Shown here: positions 7,369 through 16,341 of the stretch, one piece after another
Layout of the letters: each line of letters opens with the position of its first letter
Numbering within the stretch: the first letter of the stretch is position 1
NCBI RefSeq assembly: GCF_014126825.1
Contig: NZ_CP059900.1
Span: 3,796,954-3,860,953 of the forward strand
Source of the DNA: Tomitella gaofuii
GTDB lineage: Bacteria; Actinomycetota; Actinomycetes; Mycobacteriales; Mycobacteriaceae
Reading direction: 5' to 3'
Length of the DNA: 64,000 bases
Notes under the pieces: generated by a model
What the model was told of the DNA's origin: nothing
Database searches by the model: none
What the model saw: the letters and a program-made list of their open reading frames with translations, nothing else
Program-made: the position numbers and the translations under genes

Positions 7369-8568
7369 TCAGCCCGCAATGACTCCGCGCCCGGCGCGGG
7401 GCACGCGCACCACCGTCGTCGTGCCCCGGCCGGGCGCGGAGTCCATCTCCCAGGTGCCGCCGACGGACTCGATGCGCAGCGCATGCGACGCCAGCCCGAT
7501 GTGCCCCTCGGCGATGCGCCCGGGCAGGACGGCACGATCGAAGCCCGCGCCGTCGTCGGCCACCGTCATCTCCATGAACCGCCCCGACTTCGCCAGCGAC
7601 ACCGTCACCCGATCCGCCGCCGCATGCTTGACCACGTTCGCCAACAGCTCCCGCGCAGTCGAATACAACAGCGCCTGCTCGGCCGGCCTGCCCACCCCGT
7701 CGATCTCCACCCGGGCCGCGAACCCGCCGCGGCGTGCGCTCTGGTCCACCAGCTCGCGCAGCGCGGCCGCCAGCCCCAGGTGCTCGAGCACCTGCGGGTT
7801 CAGCGTGGTCACGGTGGCGCGCAGCTGGCCGGCGGTGTCGCGCAGGATCGACTCGGCACCGTCGAGGGCGGGATCGGGATGACGCTCGGCCGCCTCCTCC
7901 ACGTCCATCCGCGCCGCCAGGACGTTCTGCAGGGGCCCGTCGTGCAGGTGCTCCGCCAACCGCTGCCGTTCGCGCTCCTCCACCCGCAGCGCCTCCGCCA
8001 CCAGCTGCCGCCGTGCGGTGAGCAGCTCCATCACCGCCGCGGAGCGCCGCTCGAGCACCGCGGACAGCGCCGTCATCGCCGCCGCCAGCCATGCCAGGAA
8101 CGCGGCGTAGAGGAAGGCGACGTCCGGGAGGTCGACGGTGTCGTCGCGCACCGCGTAGAAGACCCACACCAGCACGAATCCGACCACGGTCAGCACGCCG
8201 AGCGCCGCGGTGATACGCGGGCCGTGCAGGAACGCGGCCGCCACCGGCAGCACGAAGAACACCGGCACCAGCACCGACGTCGCCCCGCCGGACGCCGCGC
8301 ACAGCGACACCAGTCCCACGATGTCGACCGCCGTGGACGCCCCGACGGCCCAGCGCGCCACGCGCCCCCGCCACACCAGCCACAGCCACCAGACCGCGAC
8401 GAGCACCCAGAACGCCAGCAACCACCAGTACAGGCCCGGCAGCCAATGCTCCACGGGCACGGCGGTGCCCACCATGACCATGATCAGCAGCAGCGGCACC
8501 CGCAGCAGGGCCGTGACCCGCAGCACCTCCACCGAATGGTCGCGGACGGCGTCGTCGCGCACGCTCAC
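7369..8568 (-). CDS. sensor histidine kinase, NarL/DesK type
   Basis: The 399-aa protein has five or six membrane helices in residues about 20-170. A coiled linker with ERERQRLAEHLHDGPLQNVL carries the phosphoacceptor histidine (HisKA_3), and a C-terminal HATPase domain holds the N box ELLANVVKHA and G box DDGAGFD. It autophosphorylates in response to an unknown membrane or extracellular signal. The GTG start at 8568 lies 18 nt after the stop of the response-regulator gene, so the two are co-transcribed with the regulator first. The pair is divergent from the second secreted-protein gene, a candidate target. Confidence 0.88.
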   Translation of the reverse strand: MSVRDDAVRDHSVEVLRVTALLRVPLLLIMVMVGTAVPVEHWLPGLYWWLLAFWVLVAVWWLWLVWRGRVARWAVGASTAVDIVGLVSLCAASGGATSVLVPVFFVLPVAAAFLHGPRITAALGVLTVVGFVLVWVFYAVRDDTVDLPDVAFLYAAFLAWLAAAMTALSAVLERRSAAVMELLTARRQLVAEALRVEERERQRLAEHLHDGPLQNVLAARMDVEEAAERHPDPALDGAESILRDTAGQLRATVTTLNPQVLEHLGLAAALRELVDQSARRGGFAARVEIDGVGRPAEQALLYSTARELLANVVKHAAADRVTVSLAKSGRFMEMTVADDGAGFDRAVLPGRIAEGHIGLASHALRIESVGGTWEMDSAPGRGTTTVVRVPRAGRGVIAG

Positions 8569-8586
8569 ATGCTCACCCGCTCGGCG

Positions 8587-9207
8587 TCACCGCAGGATCC
8601 CCCTGCGCATCGCCTCGGCCACCGCGGCGGCCCTGTCGGTGACGCCGAGCTTCTCGTACAGTCGCTGCACGTGCGTCTTCACCGTGGACGGCGCCAGGAA
8701 CAGCTCTCCGGCGATCGTCGGCACCGATTTGCCCTGCGCGATGCCGTCGAGCACCTCCGCCTCGCGGTCGCTCAGCGCCGGCCCCTCCTTGCGGCGCCGC
8801 ACCTCGGAGACCAGTCCGGCGGCCAGTTCCGGCGGCAGGACGTCGCGGCCCTTCGCGCAGTGGCGGACGGCCAGCACGATCTCGGCGCGCGACGACTCCT
8901 TGGGCAGAAAACCCGACGCCCCGTCCTCGAGCGCGCTGTAGACGATGGCGGACTCGTCGTGGCCGGAGAGGATCAGCACCCGCGTCGGCAGCTTCTCCGC
9001 CGTGACGGCCGCCGCCACGGCGGCGCCGTCGAGCGCGGGCATCCGGTAGTCCAGCAGCGCCACCTGCGGGCGGTGCTCCCGGATCGCGTCCAGGGCCGCG
9101 GTGCCGTCGTCGGCCTCCGCCACCACCGTGATGCCGTCGGCGGCGGTCAGCGCCCGCACCACGCCCTCGCGGAACATCGGGTGATCGTCGCCCACCACTA
9201 CGCGCAC
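8587..9207 (-). CDS. two-component response regulator, NarL/LuxR family
   Basis: The protein of about 206 aa has a receiver domain with acidic pocket GDDHP, phosphoacceptor aspartate in LLDYRMPALDG, and the conserved KE switch lysine. A LuxR-type HTH follows (LSDREAEVLDGIAQGK, then STVKTHVQRLYEKLGV). The GTG at 9207 is preferred because AAGG stands 7 nt upstream. A GTG at 9213 is too close to that sequence, and longer frames extend into the divergent promoter. Its partner kinase follows directly. The 194 bp upstream separates it from the secreted protein at 9402. Confidence 0.87.
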   Translation of the reverse strand: MRVVVGDDHPMFREGVVRALTAADGITVVAEADDGTAALDAIREHRPQVALLDYRMPALDGAAVAAAVTAEKLPTRVLILSGHDESAIVYSALEDGASGFLPKESSRAEIVLAVRHCAKGRDVLPPELAAGLVSEVRRRKEGPALSDREAEVLDGIAQGKSVPTIAGELFLAPSTVKTHVQRLYEKLGVTDRAAAVAEAMRRGILR

Positions 9208-9270
9208 TTCCACGCCTTGAAGTGTTCCACCCTGCACCGACGCGCACAGGGCTTTCGCGTGTCCCCCTGT

Positions 9271-9316
9271 CGGTGGACACGCGTATTCCCCCCGCGCACC
9301 CTCCCCGCGCGGGACA
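9271..9316 (+). promoter_or_regulatory. conserved upstream box, copy 2
   Basis: The CGGTGGA-to-ATTCCCCC block (9271-9293) and GGGACA (9311-9316) reproduce the copy at 4148-4193 with the same 40-nt offset. The distance on to the leader hairpin is 64-66 nt in both. The intervening sequence is diverged, so the conserved parts are likely to be under selection. Confidence 0.55.
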
Positions 9317-9334
9317 TACTTCCCGGCCCGCGCG

Positions 9335-9391
9335 CCGGATAGTGGATGCATCGCCGGAGCACACCGGCAGACCACCACCGACACAGTCCGG
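9335..9391 (+). ncRNA. nested-hairpin 5' leader, copy 2
   Basis: The outer stem pairs 9335-9344 (CCGGATAGTG) with 9382-9391 (CACAGTCCGG), allowing one G-U pair and one A-A mismatch. The inner stem pairs 9353-9357 with 9364-9368 around AGCACA. Relative to copy 1, a G-C pair in the outer stem becomes C-G, a compensatory change. The last two stem bases belong to the GGAG ribosome binding site (9390-9393), so folding could mask it. Confidence 0.55.
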
Positions 9392-9401
9392 AGAATCGAT
9401 C

Positions 9402-9914
9402 ATGCGCGTCCGTTTCACCACCCCCGTCGTCGCCTCCGTCCTCGCCGCAGGCGCCCTCGTCACCGGCGCCGGGGTCATCGCCACCGCCCTCGCCACCGGC
9501 GCCTCCGCCGCCCCCGTCACGGGGTCGCTCGGCTCGCTCGCCGGCCCCACCACCCCGGACGACGACGCGTCCATCACGGTGCACATCACCAACGAGACCG
9601 GCGACACCCTGTACTACCAGGGCGGCACCGTGCAGGACGGGACGTTCAGCGACGCGCCGTGGCAGGCGATCCGCCCGCACTCCACCGAGGACATCACCGT
9701 GTTGAGCAACGGCAACCACGGCGTGGCGGTGAACCTGGACTACGACCTGTCCAACGGGGTGTCGCACCGGGGCGTCACGCTGCACGCCAACGACTACCAG
9801 GGGAACCTCAACACCGTGGGCACTCAGGCGCACGTGGGCGTCGGCACCGCGAACACGATCGACGCCGGCTACCCCAACGCGGAGTTCAGCTTCCACGTCA
9901 CCGACAACGGCTGA
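9402..9914 (+). CDS. secreted 170-aa protein, paralogue B, unknown function
   Basis: The protein starts MRVRFTTPVVASVLAAGALV, an Ala-rich signal peptide with probable cleavage after GASA near residue 36. The mature domain has ITNETGDTLYYQGG, AIRPHSTEDITV and AVNLDYDLSNG, which align with paralogue A at 4285-4797. Both are exactly 170 residues. No catalytic motif is visible; it looks like an all-beta extracellular domain. GGAG at 9390-9393 lies 8 nt before the ATG. It is divergent from a two-component system and ends at a strong terminator. Retention of the same promoter and leader in both paralogues suggests common control. Confidence 0.8.
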   Translation: MRVRFTTPVVASVLAAGALVTGAGVIATALATGASAAPVTGSLGSLAGPTTPDDDASITVHITNETGDTLYYQGGTVQDGTFSDAPWQAIRPHSTEDITVLSNGNHGVAVNLDYDLSNGVSHRGVTLHANDYQGNLNTVGTQAHVGVGTANTIDAGYPNAEFSFHVTDNG

Positions 9915-9923
9915 CGCGCACAG

Positions 9924-9962
9924 GACGGATCCCCGCCACCCTCAGGGTGACGGGGATCCGTC
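9924..9962. terminator. intrinsic terminator hairpin
   Basis: Arms 9924-9941 and 9945-9962 pair with one mismatch around the loop TCA. The hairpin lies between the convergent secreted-protein gene and hspR, so it can serve both strands. There is no clear U tract, which is usual for such GC-rich actinobacterial terminators. Confidence 0.75.
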
Positions 9963-10016
9963 GTGCGTTCGGTCAGATCCGGGCGGGCGTCGCCTCGGCC
10001 GCCGCCTGAGCCGCCG

Positions 10017-10430
10017 TCACCGTCCGGTCCGCGGACGCCACACGACCACCGCATTGCCCGGCTCGAACGGCACCAACTCGCGCCCGGCCGTGGCCGTGCG
10101 CGTCCGGAGCCGCGCCGTCTCCGCCGTGAGCTCCTCGACGCGGGCCTCGAGCGCGGCCACCTGGCCGGTGAGCTCGATGATGCGCTTGATGCCGGCCAGG
10201 TTGACGCCCTCGTCCTGCGAGAGGCGCTGCACCTCGCGCAGCAGCTCCACGTCGTGATCGGAGTACCGGCGCCCGCCGCCGCTGGTGCGGGCGGGGGTCA
10301 CCAGCCCCAGGCGGTCGTAGGTGCGCAGGGTCTGCGCGTGCATGCCCGCCATCTCGGCTGCCACCGAGATGCCGAACAACGCCGCCTCCACCCTGCCGCG
10401 CCTGCGCCCGCCCGGGTCACGCCCCGTCAT
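10017..10430 (-). CDS. hspR: heat-shock repressor HspR (MerR family)
   Basis: The 137-aa protein has a MerR-type HTH (FGISVAAEMAGMHAQTLRTYDRLGLV, about residues 18-45, followed by RRYSDHDVELL). A coiled-coil segment of about 35 residues follows (LTGQVAALEARVEELTAE). HspR binds HAIR inverted repeats and represses the dnaK operon, with DnaK as co-repressor. Two HAIR-like sites stand upstream of dnaK at 14300-14373. The ATG at 10430 shares one base with the dnaJ stop (TGATG), so the gene is translationally coupled as fourth in dnaK-grpE-dnaJ-hspR. Confidence 0.95.
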   Translation of the reverse strand: MTGRDPGGRRRGRVEAALFGISVAAEMAGMHAQTLRTYDRLGLVTPARTSGGGRRYSDHDVELLREVQRLSQDEGVNLAGIKRIIELTGQVAALEARVEELTAETARLRTRTATAGRELVPFEPGNAVVVWRPRTGR

Positions 10431-11605
10431 CACGCACCGGCCCAGTCCGCGCGCGGATCGAATCCGCTCTCCTTCTCGGCCTTGATGTAGGTCTCGAGTG
10501 CGTCCTTGGCGGCGCTGTCGAGCTGGTTCGGCACCGCGACGCGCACGGTGACGAGCAGGTCGCCCGCCCCGCCGGACCGCTTGGGCACCCCGCGGCCGCG
10601 CACGCGCAGCGTGCGACCGTCCTTGGTGCCGGCCGGGACCTTCACGCCCACCTTGCTGTCCAGCGTGGGCACGTGCAGCGTGGTGCCCAGCGCGAGTTCG
10701 CCGAACGTCACCGGCGCGGTGACGGTGAGGTTGTCGCCGTCGCGGCCGAAAACGCGGTCGGGCCGCACGTGCACGGTCACGTAGAGGTCGCCCGAGGGCG
10801 CCCCCCGCATGCCCGCCTGCCCCTGGCCGGCCAGCCGGATCCGCTGCCCGTCCTTGACACCCGACGGCACCCGCACGCTGATGGTGCGCTCCCGCGTGGT
10901 GACGCCGGTTCCGCTGCAGTCGGTGCACGGGCTGTCCACGATCGAGCCCGTGCCGCGGCAGTCCACGCACGGCTCGCTGAACCCGAAGTGGCCCTGGTTG
11001 CGGCTGACCACGCCCGAGCCGTTGCACCGCGCGCACACCTTGGGGCTGGTGCCCGGTCGTGCACCGCTGCCGTGGCAGGTGGTGCACGGGCTGGGGCTGG
11101 TGAGCCGGATCGGCAGCACCGACCCCCGCGCGGCCTCGCGGAAGTCGATCGTCATCTCGGTTTCGATGTCGTTGCCGCGGCTGGGGCGCGAGGGCCGGGT
11201 GCCGCGGTTGAACAGTCCGCCGAAGATGTCGCCGGCATCGCCGCCGCCCGTGGCCTGGCCGAACAGGTCGCCCAGGTCGAAGTCGGCCGTCGAGAAACCG
11301 CCGGGGCTGAACCCGCCGGTGCGTCCGCCGGTGCGGGATCCGCCGCCGGGGCTGAAACCCCCGCCGGCACTGAAGATACGACGGGCCTCGTCGTACTCCT
11401 TGCGCTTGTCCGCGTCCGCGAGGACCGTGTAGGCCTCGCTGACCCGTTTGAAGCGCTCCTCCGCCGCCTCGTCGCCGGGGTTGGCGTCGGGGTGCAGCTC
11501 ACGCGCCAGCTTACGGTAGGCCTTCTTGATCTCGTCGGCCGTCGCGGTGGACGTGACGCCCAGGTCGGCATAGAAGTCTCGCTCCACCCACTCGCGCTGC
11601 GTCAC
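10430..11605 (-). CDS. dnaJ: chaperone protein DnaJ
   Basis: The 391-aa co-chaperone begins with a J domain holding the essential HPD ([12 protein letters not shown]). A Gly/Phe-rich region with SPGG repeats follows (about residues 80-130), then four CxxCxGxG zinc motifs ([32 protein letters not shown]) and the C-terminal substrate domains. It delivers unfolded clients to DnaK and stimulates its ATPase. The start is GTG with GGAGG about 9 nt upstream. A 90-bp gap to grpE is the only real spacer in the operon. It is the DnaJ1 type that is co-transcribed with dnaK in Actinobacteria. Confidence 0.97.
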   Translation of the reverse strand: MTQREWVERDFYADLGVTSTATADEIKKAYRKLARELHPDANPGDEAAEERFKRVSEAYTVLADADKRKEYDEARRIFSAGGGFSPGGGSRTGGRTGGFSPGGFSTADFDLGDLFGQATGGGDAGDIFGGLFNRGTRPSRPSRGNDIETEMTIDFREAARGSVLPIRLTSPSPCTTCHGSGARPGTSPKVCARCNGSGVVSRNQGHFGFSEPCVDCRGTGSIVDSPCTDCSGTGVTTRERTISVRVPSGVKDGQRIRLAGQGQAGMRGAPSGDLYVTVHVRPDRVFGRDGDNLTVTAPVTFGELALGTTLHVPTLDSKVGVKVPAGTKDGRTLRVRGRGVPKRSGGAGDLLVTVRVAVPNQLDSAAKDALETYIKAEKESGFDPRADWAGA

Positions 11606-11636
11606 CGGGCGCCACCTCCCTTCTTGTCGTGCTCAC

Positions 11637-11651
11637 GTGACCGCAGGTCAC
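11637..11651. promoter_or_regulatory. palindrome between grpE and dnaJ
   Basis: GTGACC and GGTCAC are separated by GCA, a perfect palindrome in the only sizeable gap of the heat-shock operon. It could be a minor operator or an RNA processing hairpin. No function is established by the sequence. Confidence 0.35.
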
Positions 11652-11695
11652 TTCTCAGTGTGGTCACTGCGCTTACTGAATGTCGTGCTTTCCGT

Positions 11696-12393
11696 TCACT
11701 GCGCGGGCGGTGCACCCGGTGCAGTGTCCGCCGGCCCGGCGGACGGGCCGCCGTCGCCGCCGGCCGCGTCGGCGGGAGCGTCGCCGACGATGACCATTGC
11801 CGTGCGCAGCACCCGGTCGCCCACGCGGTATCCGCGGCGCAGCACCGTGTCGAGCACCGGGTGGTCGTCGCCACCCGTGTGCTGCACCGCCTCGTGCATT
11901 TCCGGATCGAACGCGTCGCCCACGGCGCCGAACCCCTCGAGGCCGAGCCCCGTGAGCGTGCCGACGAGCTTGTCGCCGAGCGCCTTCAGCGGGCCGGAAT
12001 CGAGGTCGCCGTGGTCGCGCGCCCGGTCCAGGTCGTCGAGGAGGTCCAGGAGCTCGCCGATCACCGAGGCCTTCGCCTGGGCGACGGCCGCCTGCCGCTC
12101 GCGCTGCTCACGCTTGCGGTAGTTGGCGTACTCGGCGTGCAGCCGCTGCAGGTCGTTGGTCAGCTCTGCCACCTGCAGCGCCGCACCGTCGAGCCCGCCG
12201 TCCACCACTGCGGCCTCGGGATCGAGGTCCACGGCCTCGCCGTCGGCCCCCGGCCCCGACTCGGCCTGCGCGGCCGAGTCGGGGGTGCGGGCCTGCCCGG
12301 TCTCAGGGTCGACCTTGCGGTTGTCGGTCACGACGACGGGCTCCTCGCGCTCGTCGGACGTGGCGCGCCCGCCGTCGCCCTGCGGCGCCTGTG

Positions 12394-12397
<4 letters not shown>
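11696..12397 (-). CDS. grpE: nucleotide exchange factor GrpE
   Basis: The 233-aa protein has an acidic disordered N-terminal arm, then the long coiled-coil helix ([19 protein letters not shown], about residues 80-100). The C-terminal beta domain follows, with [10 protein letters not shown] and [20 protein letters not shown], the GrpE signature. A Gly/Ala/Pro-rich tail ends the protein. It releases ADP from DnaK. The GTG start at 12397 overlaps the dnaK stop (GTGA), so it is translated directly after dnaK. Confidence 0.96.
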
Positions 12398-14241
<1,844 letters not shown>

Positions 14242-14299
14242 GATGTTCCTCCTGATGTTGACGGTGGTCGTGATCAAACCCTGCGCATGCCCGGCCTGG

Positions 14300-14320
14300 A
14301 TTGAGCACTTCGCACTCAAG
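14300..14320 (-). promoter_or_regulatory. HAIR operator 1 (HspR binding site)
   Basis: The site matches the HAIR consensus CTTGAGT-N7-ACTCAAG at 12 of 14 positions (aTTGAGc, 7 nt, ACTCAAG). It overlaps the -10 hexamer of the dnaK promoter, where HspR would block polymerase. Confidence 0.85.
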
Positions 14321-14347
14321 ATTGCATCAGGCGCTACGTGACGTCAA
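14319..14347 (-). promoter_or_regulatory. dnaK promoter
   Basis: On the minus strand TTGACG (14347-14342) and CAATCT (14324-14319) are 17 nt apart. The same CAATCT -10 occurs in the arsI promoter of this window. The expected start site is about 70 nt upstream of the dnaK ATG, giving a moderate leader. Confidence 0.7.
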
Positions 14348-14352
14348 GTTCG

Positions 14353-14373
14353 ATTGAGTCTCACTCGCTCAGG
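14353..14373 (-). promoter_or_regulatory. HAIR operator 2 (HspR binding site)
   Basis: A second HAIR-like repeat (aTTGAGT, 7 nt, gCTCAgG) matches the consensus at 11 of 14 positions. It lies 53 bp upstream of operator 1, just outside the -35. Two sites about five helical turns apart would allow cooperative binding by HspR or HspR-DnaK. Confidence 0.75.
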
Positions 14374-14503
14374 TTTGTCATCCGGCATAACGGACGCCCC
14401 CGGAGGATCATTCCCGCCATGAGCCTATGCGGCGCACATCACCGCGCGGCAGCCGGGAGGCGCCGCATTCCCTGGGCGAGGGCGGCGGTGGGCGAAGGCC
14501 GCT

Positions 14504-14845
14504 CTACGAGGCGGAGGCCGCGCCCACTCCCGCGCCGATCGCACACCCCTCGAGCGACGCGAGGCCGAAGGTCGTCACGAGCGTGGCGGCGGAGCCAACG
14601 ACGCATCCCCAGGTGGCCCCCGCGGCGACGGGGTCCGCGCCGGGGTCGGTGGCGACGCCATACTCGCCGAGGAGCGCGTCCAGGTTCGGGTCGCCGGTGC
14701 TGGGCATCAGGATCCACGTCGGCGGGGCTTCGGCGGCCGGCGGCCCGGCGGGCGCCGCGACAGCGGTTCCTGCCGTACCGAGCCCGATGCCGCCGGTCAG
14801 CACGGCGGCCGCAGCCACCGAGGCGATCCAGCGATTGCGTGTCAT
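14504..14845 (-). CDS. small secreted Ala/Gly-rich protein 1
   Basis: The 113-aa protein has a signal peptide (MTRNRWIASVAAAAVLTGG) with likely cleavage after AVAA near residue 31. The mature part includes DPNLDALLGEYGV and GCVVGSA with two cysteines about 20 residues apart, then a GxGxG-rich hydrophobic tail. It aligns with the protein at 15048-15458 (DLNMDAFLKQLGI, GCAVGSA), so these are tandem paralogues. GGGAG lies 8 nt before the ATG at 14845. Longer frames from upstream have no signal peptide at their start and are rejected. The exported Gly-zipper-like tail suggests cell-envelope association; function is unknown. Confidence 0.75.
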   Translation of the reverse strand: MTRNRWIASVAAAAVLTGGIGLGTAGTAVAAPAGPPAAEAPPTWILMPSTGDPNLDALLGEYGVATDPGADPVAAGATWGCVVGSAATLVTTFGLASLEGCAIGAGVGAASAS

Positions 14846-14951
14846 GCGTTTTCTCCCGAGGTCGGTTTCAGTGCGTACTGCTTGGCCATCGCAAGTCGGC
14901 CGGAACTGATGCCCACGCCCCCGGCAGGGGCTCGCCCCGGCCTCGGATACG

Positions 14952-14989
14952 CGTATGGCCCGGCCCTGCGAACAGGGCCGGGCCATACG
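14952..14989. terminator. terminator hairpin with tetraloop
   Basis: Arms 14952-14968 and 14973-14989 pair perfectly over 17 bp around CGAA. On the minus strand the loop reads TTCG, the very stable UUCG tetraloop. It stands 59 nt after the stop of the gene at 15048 and before the next gene's signal sequence. Confidence 0.8.
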
Positions 14990-15047
14990 GGGACCCAGGT
15001 CGGCTGCGCGATCGACGCACCGGCCGCGGGCATTATGCGCGGCTGCG

Positions 15048-15458
15048 TCAGCCCTCGGCCGGGGCCTCCGGGGCGAAGAGCTCCGGGATGGCACCCAAGC
15101 CGCCGAGGATGGTGCCGACCACGCCGCCGGCGCCGGCGCCTGCGGCGAGGCCAAATGCAGTGCCGCCAGTAACGCAACCGACCGGACCTGCACCTGCAGA
15201 TCCGACGGCACAGCCCAAACTCGCGCCCAGTGCAGTGCCGACGAACCCACCGATCGTGGTGTTGATGCCGAGCTGCTTCAGGAACGCATCCATGTTGAGG
15301 TCCTGCGGCGCGGGCACCGCCGGCGGGGCGGGCATCGCCGGCATCTCGATCGAGCCCGGCGCGGGGGCCGCGTTCGCGACGCCGGCCACGCCGACCCCGG
15401 TTCCTGCCACCAGGGCGGCAGCGGCCAGCGGCGCCACCAGGTAACGACTACGGTTCAT
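15048..15458 (-). CDS. small secreted Ala/Gly-rich protein 2
   Basis: The 136-aa protein has a signal peptide (MNRSRYLVAPLAAAALVAG) with cleavage expected after VANA near residue 30. A Pro/Met/Ala spacer follows, then DLNMDAFLKQLGI, and then a long glycine-zipper region (GGFVGTALGASLG, GGVVGTILGGLG) typical of membrane-inserting or oligomerising helices. Two cysteines in GCAVGSAGAGPVGC could form a disulfide. GGAGG precedes the ATG at 15458. It is paralogous to the gene downstream at 14504. Function is unknown; an envelope or pore-like role is inference only. Confidence 0.78.
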   Translation of the reverse strand: MNRSRYLVAPLAAAALVAGTGVGVAGVANAAPAPGSIEMPAMPAPPAVPAPQDLNMDAFLKQLGINTTIGGFVGTALGASLGCAVGSAGAGPVGCVTGGTAFGLAAGAGAGGVVGTILGGLGAIPELFAPEAPAEG

Positions 15459-15489
15459 GGTCTTCCTCCCAAACGATTCGGCAATACTG

Positions 15490-15508
15490 CGCGGCCGTTG
15501 CGGCCGCG
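15490..15508. terminator. short GC hairpin upstream of small secreted protein 2
   Basis: CGCGGCC and GGCCGCG flank GTTGC. It follows the minus-strand gene ending at 15579 and precedes the start at 15458. It may partly terminate the first gene, but the stem is only 7 bp. Confidence 0.4.
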
Positions 15509-15578
15509 ATTCCACGGGCCGTCCGCGGAGCGGTCATCGCGCACCCAGCGGGCACGCCACCGTCACAACCGCGAGCGG

Positions 15579-15851
15579 TCAGAACGGCATCGTCGGCAAC
15601 TCCACTCCCGGCGCCAGCGCGAGCCCCAGCCCGATGGAACCGCCGAGCAGGCCGATGATCGTCGCGGCGGCACCCCCGTATGGCTTGCCGAGGAGCATGT
15701 TCGCCACGCTCCCGGGGTACTGCGCCACACTCTGACCCAGGTTGATGCCCTGGGCGATATCGCCCGGCGTCGCGGCCGACGCCACGCCCGCACCGGACAC
15801 GGCGATCGTCACGGCGGCCACCGGAGCGGCGACATATCGCATCATCTTCAT
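15579..15851 (-). CDS. small secreted protein 3
   Basis: The 90-aa protein has a signal peptide (MKMMRYVAAPVAAVTIAVSG) with likely cleavage after VASA near residue 27. The mature part is about 63 residues with GINLGQSVAQYPGSVANMLLG and then a hydrophobic glycine-zipper segment (TIIGLLGGSIGLGLAL). It is shorter than the two following genes and has no cysteines, but shares their layout of signal peptide, short soluble part and GxxxG tail. AGGAG lies 9 nt before the ATG at 15851. It is first of three same-strand secreted genes. No family is recognised. Confidence 0.72.
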   Translation of the reverse strand: MKMMRYVAAPVAAVTIAVSGAGVASAATPGDIAQGINLGQSVAQYPGSVANMLLGKPYGGAAATIIGLLGGSIGLGLALAPGVELPTMPF

Positions 15852-15959
15852 ATGCAACGACTCCTCATCGTCCGTGGCCGCACCCCGACTGCGACGACGG
15901 AACTGCTCACACCACCCCGCACGGACGCGATGCCAGCGAGAGTGACCCGTACAAGTACC

Positions 15960-15981
15960 GGATAAGTGTATCCCAATACAC
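15960..15981. promoter_or_regulatory. overlapping inverted repeats in an AT-rich promoter region
   Basis: GGATA-AGTG-TATCC (15960-15973) overlaps GTGTAT-CCCA-ATACAC (15966-15981), both with perfect arms. The two alternative palindromes sharing bases suggest an operator for a dimeric regulator about 110-130 bp upstream of the gene at 15851. Confidence 0.4.
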
Positions 15982-16194
15982 ATAACACGATGAAATCCTC
16001 GCGGCGGATTGCACCGAACGTACGACAGCCAGGACCGATACGGCAGTCAACCGCGACTGCGCGCGGCCGCGCCAGTGCCCCCGCGCACAGTCCCGGCCCC
16101 GGGGGATTTGCCTACCCTGACCCCGCCGGACGACGGACGGCCGGTGTAGGTTCCGAGCATGGGCGACCCCTGCCCTGCACAGGGGGCGCATAAG

Positions 16195-16210
16195 GTTACC
16201 AGCCGGTAAC
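16195..16210. promoter_or_regulatory. palindromic candidate operator upstream of the Fe-S reductase
   Basis: GTTACC and GGTAAC are separated by AGCC, a perfect 16-bp dyad about 130 bp before the ATG at 16342. TetR- or GntR-type proteins often bind such dyads. The regulator is unknown. Confidence 0.45.
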
Positions 16211-16341
16211 AAGTCGGTGCCCGCAGCAGGTATCATCCTGCGCGAGGCCGGCGGGCGGCGACCGCGGGCAGGACGCCGGGTACCCGGGACTGCCGCGTCG
16301 AGCCCACCGCCCCACATGACCGCCCCGAAGAAGGGACCCGT

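Larger units (their letters stand above)
15852..16341. other. 490-bp divergent intergenic region
   Basis: No credible gene is seen; a 75-codon frame at 15966-16193 is Pro/Arg-rich and lacks a ribosome binding site. The stretch 15950-16010 is unusually AT-rich for this window and carries overlapping inverted repeats. A second palindrome lies at 16195-16210. The region must hold promoters for the small secreted proteins (minus) and the iron-sulfur reductase (plus). Confidence 0.6.

Noticed and set aside
15966-16193. 75-codon frame in the 490-bp gap
   Set aside because: Pro/Arg/Ala-rich translation and no ribosome binding site; it starts inside a dyad.
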